This document shows positions 58,578 to 64,000 of a stretch of DNA of 64,000 nucleotides, one piece after another. Location of the stretch: positions 5,864-69,863 of the forward strand of contig URAN01000009.1 in assembly GCA_900545865.1 (NCBI GenBank), in the 5' to 3' direction. Below the pieces are notes generated by a model. That model did no database searches, had not been told where the DNA came from, and was given only the letters and a program-made list of their open reading frames with translations. A program made the translations under genes and the position numbers. Every line of letters begins with the position of its first letter. Positions within the stretch are counted from its first letter, which is position 1. The DNA is from an uncultured Eubacteriales bacterium (GTDB lineage Bacteria; Bacillota; Clostridia; Monoglobales; Monoglobaceae).

Positions 58578-60113
58578 CTATGCTTTTTTGCACGCGGTTT
58601 CGAATTCCGCAACAATTTCATCGCTCGGCTTTTTACTTATAAGACTCACAACCACGATTACCGCAATGCTCACCAAGAACGCCGGTAAAAGCTCATACAC
58701 ACCAAAGATTCCGCCAATCGGCTTTATGAGGTACTTCCACACAAAGACCATAACTCCGCCGGCGGCCATTCCGCATATCGCGCCCGATAACGTTGTCCTC
58801 TTCCAGAACAGCGAGCAGATTACAATCGGACCAAAGCTTGCGCCGAACCCTGCCCATGCGAACGATACAATTCCGAATACCGAGCTTTCGGGGTCACGCG
58901 CAATGATTACGCCCAAAATCGCAATCGCTATTACCGTCACTCTTGCGGCAATCATACTCTGTTTTGTCGAGAGCTTCAATTTGAGCTTTTCCTGAAGGAT
59001 ATTTTGTGAAACGCTCGACGCCGCCGCCAAAAGCTGTGAATCTGCGGTTGACATCGTGCTTGCAAGAATTCCCGAAAGAACCAATCCGGCCAAAAGTGCA
59101 GGCAAAATGCCATAGCTTGACAACAGGTGCGCAACCTTGATTATAACGGTTTCGCTGTCCGCATTGACGAGCGTATCTATTATGCCCGATGCGCTGAGCG
59201 CACGTCCGGCAACGCCGATACAAAGCGCAACTGCCATTGCGATAACAACCCAGATTGACGCGACACGTCTCGAAAGTTTAAGATTTTTTTCATCGTTTAT
59301 CGCCATAAAGCGGAGCAATATATGCGGCATACCGAAATATCCCAAGCCCCACGATACTGTTGTTATAATATGCAAAAGGTTGTACGGCGTACTTGTGTTT
59401 GCCGCCGGGTCATATGAATTCGTGAGCGAAAGATAACCCGACATCGACTTAACATTGTCAACAACCGCGCCGACACCTCCTGCCGTTGCGGTTGCAAACG
59501 CAAGAATCGCAAAGATTGCAATCGTCATTATTATACTTTGGATAAAGTCGGTTATCGATGCCGCAAGGAATCCGCCGGCAGCGGTATATCCGACAATTAC
59601 TATCGCCGAAACAATCATCGCACCAACATAGCTCACACCGAACAGCGATGCAAAGAGCTTTCCGCACGCCGCAAAGCCCGACGCGGTATACGGGATAAAG
59701 AACACAATGATTATAACCGCCGCAATAAGCGACAGTATATTACGCTTGTCATGAAATCTTTTTGAAAAGAATTCGGGGATTGTTATCGCGTCAAGCGTAT
59801 GCGTATAACGGCGCAAACGTCTTGATGTAAAAAGCCAGTTAAGATATGTACCGGCGGCAAGCCCGACAATAGTCCAGCCGACATCGGCAACACCCGACAG
59901 ATACGCCAAACCGGGCAGACCCATAAGCAGGTATCCCGACATATCCGATGCCTCGGCGCTCATCGCGGTAACAAGCGGCCCGAGAGTACGTCCGCCCAGA
60001 TAAAAATCATCGGTCGAATTGTTTCTCTTTGTAAAATATACTCCTATAAGCAACATACCAATCAGATATACCACAATAGTCAACATAATACAAATCGTTG
60101 ATGTGTTTAACAT
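58578..60113 (-). CDS. Sodium:solute symporter, PutP-like (SSS family)
   Basis: 511 residues with about 13 membrane helices. FYLGGRTLGPLVTAMSAEAS, DMSGYLLMGLPGLAYLSGVA and FGIVSFAWAGFGASFGPIVI are SSS signatures, very close to the PutP branch that carries proline with sodium. It is transcribed from a good promoter on the minus strand. Proline is the likely substrate but related compounds cannot be excluded. Confidence 0.88.
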   Translation of the reverse strand: MLNTSTICIMLTIVVYLIGMLLIGVYFTKRNNSTDDFYLGGRTLGPLVTAMSAEASDMSGYLLMGLPGLAYLSGVADVGWTIVGLAAGTYLNWLFTSRRLRRYTHTLDAITIPEFFSKRFHDKRNILSLIAAVIIIVFFIPYTASGFAACGKLFASLFGVSYVGAMIVSAIVIVGYTAAGGFLAASITDFIQSIIMTIAIFAILAFATATAGGVGAVVDNVKSMSGYLSLTNSYDPAANTSTPYNLLHIITTVSWGLGYFGMPHILLRFMAINDEKNLKLSRRVASIWVVIAMAVALCIGVAGRALSASGIIDTLVNADSETVIIKVAHLLSSYGILPALLAGLVLSGILASTMSTADSQLLAAASSVSQNILQEKLKLKLSTKQSMIAARVTVIAIAILGVIIARDPESSVFGIVSFAWAGFGASFGPIVICSLFWKRTTLSGAICGMAAGGVMVFVWKYLIKPIGGIFGVYELLPAFLVSIAVIVVVSLISKKPSDEIVAEFETACKKA

Positions 60114-60184
60114 ATTTAAATTTTCCTCCGTCTTGGTTTGGATTAGAAAGTGTCAGTTTTTTGAAAAATAACACGTATTTTAGT

Positions 60185-60213
60185 ATTATATCATATATTC
60201 ACGGTAAATACAA
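60185..60213 (-). promoter_or_regulatory. Promoter of the symporter gene
   Basis: On the minus strand TTGTAT (60213-60208) and TATAAT (60190-60185), 17 bases apart, about 72 bases before the start codon. Confidence 0.75.
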
Positions 60214-60361
60214 GAAAAATTTGGTCAATTGTTAAATTTTTTTGAACAATTTATAATTATGTACAAACAACTCGATTTTTTTCCTCAATCTTTGTATACT
60301 ACATTGTTAAAACTCTACTGATTTTTAGCATAAAAACTAATCAAATTTCGTCAAACAAATG

Positions 60362-60390
60362 TTGACAAATCTGTAATTTAGTATTAAAAT
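60362..60390 (+). promoter_or_regulatory. Promoter of the dockerin surface-protein gene
   Basis: TTGACA (60362-60367) and TAAAAT (60385-60390) are 17 bases apart. The leader to the start codon is about 195 bases long and contains a perfect palindrome. Confidence 0.8.
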
Positions 60391-60437
60391 AATAATTGTA
60401 AATAAAAGGTTTATCAAAACGCCGACGAAGGTTTATT

Positions 60438-60459
60438 CAAGAGGGTATATACCCTCTTG
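60438..60459 (+). promoter_or_regulatory. Perfect 22-bp palindrome in the 5' leader of the dockerin gene
   Basis: CAAGAGGGTAT and ATACCCTCTTG abut without loop. It lies between promoter and start codon, followed by a second imperfect palindrome (GCACTTTAGCTAAAGCGC). It may be an operator for a dimeric regulator or an mRNA-stabilising or attenuating structure. Confidence 0.5.
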
Positions 60460-60591
60460 CACTTTAGCTAAAGCGCAAATTTTCGTTAATTTTATTAATG
60501 CGGATGGAGGGATAATTATTATCGTTTTAATTTGATTTGATAAACCTAATATTAAACACAGTTTATATCAAGGAAAGGAAAAACAAAAATT

Positions 60592-63500
60592 ATGATTAGT
60601 TTAAAGAAATTGCTGGCAGGAGTATTGTCAGCGGCAATGATACTCGGTACTATGGCAATACCGGCATTTGCGGCTGAAAGCACAAGCGGAAATGCTGCAA
60701 AAATCGGCGAAACCGAATATGCGACACTTGCTAATGCAGTTGCAGCAGCGAAAAAAGATGATACTATTACAATGCTCGGCAATGTAACCGAAAGCATTGT
60801 AATCGAAAACGGCAATACAATCACGCTTGATTTGAACGGCTATACCCTTACAAACACCGACGGCAAACATACTATTGAAAACAATGGTACACTCACGATA
60901 AATGACAGCTCAAACGACAAAACCGGTACTGTTGATAATGTAATCCACGCAAGAGGAGCTTTGGTTAATCATGAGGGCGCTGTTGCAACGCTTAACGGCG
61001 GTAAATTCTATAGAAGCCTGGAGGCGGGTAATAGTCCCGACAACAACGGCGGTAATTCATGGTATACGATTCTTAACCAAGGCACTATGACAATCAATGA
61101 TGGTGCAACAGTAGAAAACGGTGGTTGTTATTCGGCTAATATCAGAACCGACTCTGAATTAACCGTTAACGGCGGTACGTTCAAAGGCGGTATCAATACT
61201 ATTAAAGTTGACGAGAACGGCGAGCTTACAATAAACGATGGTAATTTCTCAAACGACAAAGCAACCTGTATTTTTAACTGGAATAAAACTACAATAAACG
61301 GCGGAACATTTACAAGACCGAATATTGCAAACACAAGCGTATGCAACGGTTTTTGGGACCCCACAAGCGCTGTTGGCGAACTTACAATCACAGGAGGTAT
61401 ATTCAACGGTGTTGTAGGAAACTACGCAGACTATCCGGGAGGAATTATAGCTATCTCCGGCGGCACATTCACAACCGATGTATCGGAATATGCGACAGCT
61501 AACAGAACGGTTATGAAAAATTCCGACGGAACATATACCGTTTCTGTTGCAAAAATCGGCGACCAAGGTTATTCAACCCTCAAAGACGCAGTTGATGCGG
61601 CGAAAGAGAACGAAACGGTAACACTCTTAGATGATGTAACTATTAACCCAAAAGGCGAGGGAGATGTTCTTGTACCGCAGATTACCATAGATAAATCTGT
61701 TACTCTTGACCTTGCGGGTCATAAAATCGCATATGATGCAAGCGTAGCTAGCCAAAATCTCTCATACACACCGGCATTTTTTATGGTATGCAACAACGCT
61801 GATGTAACCATTACCGGCAACGGTACAATCGATTGCGAAGCCGGCAATAATGGTGCATATGGTATAAATGTATACGGCGGCAATCTGACAATAGAAAACG
61901 GTACATTTTACGGAGCTATGACTGTTGCGCAAGTCCAAGAAGGCAGCTTGAATGTTAAAGGCGGATATTATGACTTAGCACCCTCGGTAAAGAGCCAAGT
62001 TCCAGCATATGCTAAATACATAATTAACGCAATAGACTCCGCTTTCAAAGACGGTTCGGCTATAATTTCCGTTACGGGAGGAACTTTTGTAAACTTTGAC
62101 CCGTCAGCAAACCCCGAGGGTATTGACACATCATACGTTGCCAAAGGCTATTATTCAAAAGATAACCAAGACGGAACATTTTCTGTTCTTCAGTCAGCGG
62201 CAAAGGTTATAGACAACGCAAAATCAGCAGGTGTTAAAGTTACTCTTGACAACCTCGAAAAGAATTCGGCGATCGACAAGACAGCCGATGCAACATACAA
62301 CGTTGTTCTTGACACCGTAAAACCCGAGGACAAAGCGGCTGTTGACGAAATCAAGAATGCTAACCCGAACAAAACAGTTATCGCATATGACATCTATGTT
62401 GAAAAGACGGAAAACGGCATAAAGTCAGAGGTTAAGGATGTTACAAATCAGAAAGTAACGCTTAAGCTCCCCACAAAGGTTAAAGAGGGCGGAGAGGTTA
62501 AAGTATATCACAACGGCATCGAAATCAACGACGTGGCCATATCCGAGGACAGAATGAGCGTTTCGTTCACCGCTCCGTCATTCTCGGCATACACATTCGT
62601 TTATGACGCAGATGCTTTAACGGATTCCGACATCACAAAGAATGTTAAGGTTGAATTTGAAAAAGTAACCGACAGCGAATATGACATCGTTCTCAAAGCA
62701 ACCGAGGCCAACAAAAAAATCAACGGTCTTTTGACGGCTGACCTTACATTCTCACTTACACAGGGCACAACAGGCTTGGTTAATTATGAAATCACTCCTG
62801 CCGCAAATATGAGCCTTTTGGTAAACGGAAACAGATATACATTCAGCTTTGACGGCACAAACGCACATTCGGCAACGGGTGACGAGATTGTAATAGGTAA
62901 GGTTGTATTTGACGGATATTGCACAGGCGCAAACTTTAAGGTTGATACAACGAGTGCAGATGCCGTTAATAAATTGCACACAACCGAGGCTGTTGATTCA
63001 ATCGTTGATGAGTATCTCACAAACGGCGATGGCACAAACACAGGTAAACTTGATGCAGCGGCATCAATAGACGGCATTAACTTGACACAGGAGACAGCAA
63101 ACCTTACCGTTAATGTTTCGTTCCCGAACGCGGTTATGAATCAGGCTGCCACTTATCAGGATATGAAAGTAACCGTATCGGGCAATGGCGTAAATGAAGA
63201 AGTTAAACTCGGCGAAGGTGTAGACGGTGTTACATTTGCCAATGATACCTATACGGTTGAATTTACGAATAAGCTCGTTAAAGGAAACACCTACACCGTA
63301 ACGGTATCGGGCGCAGGTTACAGAACGGCGCGTTACACAGTTTCTATGACAGGCGCAAAGACATTGAACTTCTGGAACAATGTTAAGACCGTACCGGCAT
63401 ATGTTGAAGAAAATGTCGGCAATCCGACAAACACGAACTTCCTTGCAGGAGACATCGTAAAAGACGGACAGATTAACATCTATGATTTATCGGCGGTTAT

Positions 63501-63624
63501 ATCATATTTCGGCACGGACAATCTTGTAGACAACCACCCGACATACGCAAAATACGACCTCAACCGTGACGGCGTTATCGATTCAAAGGATGTTGCATAC
63601 GTTCTCGTTTCGTGGGGCAAATAG
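60592..63624 (+). CDS. Secreted multi-domain protein with beta-helix repeats and a C-terminal dockerin
   Basis: 1010 residues. A signal peptide (LLAGVLSAAMILGTMAIPAFA) precedes two copies of a pectate-lyase-like repeat unit, each opening with K-I-G-x-x-x-Y-x-T-L-x-x-A-V-x-A-A-K and followed by beta-helix turns rich in NGGTF/TING. Near residues 680-790 is a cohesin-like beta domain (NKKINGLLTADLTFSLTQGT). The last 60 residues are a type I dockerin with two calcium loops (GDIVKDGQINIYDLSAVISY; DLNRDGVIDSKDVAYVLVSW). It probably docks on a scaffoldin and acts on or binds carbohydrates; no catalytic residue is evident. Confidence 0.85.
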   Translation: MISLKKLLAGVLSAAMILGTMAIPAFAAESTSGNAAKIGETEYATLANAVAAAKKDDTITMLGNVTESIVIENGNTITLDLNGYTLTNTDGKHTIENNGTLTINDSSNDKTGTVDNVIHARGALVNHEGAVATLNGGKFYRSLEAGNSPDNNGGNSWYTILNQGTMTINDGATVENGGCYSANIRTDSELTVNGGTFKGGINTIKVDENGELTINDGNFSNDKATCIFNWNKTTINGGTFTRPNIANTSVCNGFWDPTSAVGELTITGGIFNGVVGNYADYPGGIIAISGGTFTTDVSEYATANRTVMKNSDGTYTVSVAKIGDQGYSTLKDAVDAAKENETVTLLDDVTINPKGEGDVLVPQITIDKSVTLDLAGHKIAYDASVASQNLSYTPAFFMVCNNADVTITGNGTIDCEAGNNGAYGINVYGGNLTIENGTFYGAMTVAQVQEGSLNVKGGYYDLAPSVKSQVPAYAKYIINAIDSAFKDGSAIISVTGGTFVNFDPSANPEGIDTSYVAKGYYSKDNQDGTFSVLQSAAKVIDNAKSAGVKVTLDNLEKNSAIDKTADATYNVVLDTVKPEDKAAVDEIKNANPNKTVIAYDIYVEKTENGIKSEVKDVTNQKVTLKLPTKVKEGGEVKVYHNGIEINDVAISEDRMSVSFTAPSFSAYTFVYDADALTDSDITKNVKVEFEKVTDSEYDIVLKATEANKKINGLLTADLTFSLTQGTTGLVNYEITPAANMSLLVNGNRYTFSFDGTNAHSATGDEIVIGKVVFDGYCTGANFKVDTTSADAVNKLHTTEAVDSIVDEYLTNGDGTNTGKLDAAASIDGINLTQETANLTVNVSFPNAVMNQAATYQDMKVTVSGNGVNEEVKLGEGVDGVTFANDTYTVEFTNKLVKGNTYTVTVSGAGYRTARYTVSMTGAKTLNFWNNVKTVPAYVEENVGNPTNTNFLAGDIVKDGQINIYDLSAVISYFGTDNLVDNHPTYAKYDLNRDGVIDSKDVAYVLVSWGK

Positions 63625-63708
63625 GGAGCGTTACGCTCCACCAACCCCGAGCGAGTTTGACAAACATCTCGCCCGAGCCACGAAAAATCTCATAATGCGT
63701 AATTAGAA

Positions 63709-63953
63709 ATGTGGGGCGGTTACAAACCACCCCATACCCCAAACGAACGGCGTTAATTATACGGATAATTAAAATGACAAATCAAAATGATTTTATTGAT
63801 TTAATCGCCGTCCCCTGTTCCGCCGTGCCTACCGCGGCGGCAAAGAAAAAATCATTTTGATTTTAATTGAAGATGTAGGGGCGGGCGTCCCCGACCGCCC
63901 AAACGGAATGCGTAATGCGTAATGCAGAATGTGGGGCGGTTACAAACCGCCCC
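63709..63953. repeat. Intergenic GC-rich palindromic repeats
   Basis: The sequence ATGTGGGGCGGTTACAAACC occurs at 63709-63728 and again at 63929-63948. Each copy folds into a hairpin (GGGGCGGTT-aca-AACCGCCCC in copy 2). Between them are CGGGCGTCCCCGACCGCCC-type repeats and the 85-base MITE-like unit. The whole 63,625-64,000 region holds no gene. Confidence 0.6.
63779..63863. repeat. MITE-like 85-base element
   Basis: A perfect 16-base terminal inverted repeat (AAATCAAAATGATTTT at 63779-63794, and its complement at 63848-63863) encloses about 53 bases with an inner CCGCCG/CGGCGG hairpin. Sharp change from AT-rich arms to GC-rich core. No target duplication is evident. Confidence 0.5.
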
Positions 63954-64000
63954 CTACAAAAAAAGCCTTCCCCTAAAGGGAAATCCTAAAAAACGGATTA

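Overview
The window reads as chromosome of an anaerobic, spore-forming Clostridia bacterium, probably from a gut. The evidence is a pair of dipicolinate synthase genes (spoVFA/spoVFB), a spore-coat CotJC/manganese-catalase remnant, a glycyl radical enzyme, a dockerin-bearing secreted protein and typical Firmicutes ribosome binding sites and promoters. No rRNA or complete tRNA is present.

Positions 1 to about 40,800 are one integrative and conjugative element (ICE) of the Tn1549-like family, entered from inside: its left end lies outside the window. From left to right it carries a regulatory tail (HTH protein, sigma factor), then a seven-gene cargo operon on the minus strand (VanR/VanS-type two-component system, lipoprotein adaptor, ABC ATPase, MacB/FtsX-type permease, small lipoprotein, serine D,D-carboxypeptidase) that looks like cell-wall antibiotic or peptide resistance. 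An excisionase-like HTH gene heads that operon. Next come a putative oriT with mobC and a MOBP relaxase on the plus strand, and a long minus-strand transfer block. Read in its direction of transcription (right to left) this block holds: replication initiator, a 1690-residue SLH surface protein, pcfB, virD4, maff2, virB6-like, prgI, virB4, a cytosine methyltransferase, a DinJ/YoeB toxin-antitoxin pair, two tandem paralogues, the NlpC/P60 protein, DUF4315, DUF4366, topB, ArdA-like, ArdC, TTRAP, and a second ArdA/YodL protein. The element shows decay: in-frame stops in an XRE regulator (TAG), an MT-A70 methyltransferase (TGA inside the catalytic DPPW motif) and a terminal serine recombinase (TAA, also lacking its N-terminus).

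From 40,800 to about 48,570 lies a second, more AT-rich island: a tyrosine integrase cut off just after its HxxR motif and a two-gene operon encoding a 261-residue helical protein and a 1343-residue protein with an N-terminal QxK nuclease-like domain, a STAND-like P-loop NTPase and a long helical C-terminus. This is the strongest candidate for an undescribed anti-phage system.

From 48,570 to about 55,040 is a patchwork of core genes and gene fragments: truncated cotJC, collapsed ribokinase, intact spoVFA-spoVFB, a solitary tail-fibre-like repeat protein, and the remains of a second related ICE (topB N-terminus, near-identical DUF4366 copy) with a RelE/AbrB toxin-antitoxin module between them, followed by a fused glycosidase/LacI remnant. 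The last 9 kb is metabolic and surface chromosome: an AraC regulator divergent from a short glycyl radical enzyme, a sodium:solute symporter, a large dockerin protein, and intergenic palindromic repeats.

Besides the STAND operon, the most striking pattern is a lysine-rich C-terminal tag (core K-x-S-I-R/K-x-Q-L) shared by seven otherwise unrelated ICE proteins (two ArdA-like, ArdC, PcfB and three unknowns). I infer that it could be a signal for docking to, or export through, the type IV secretion apparatus.
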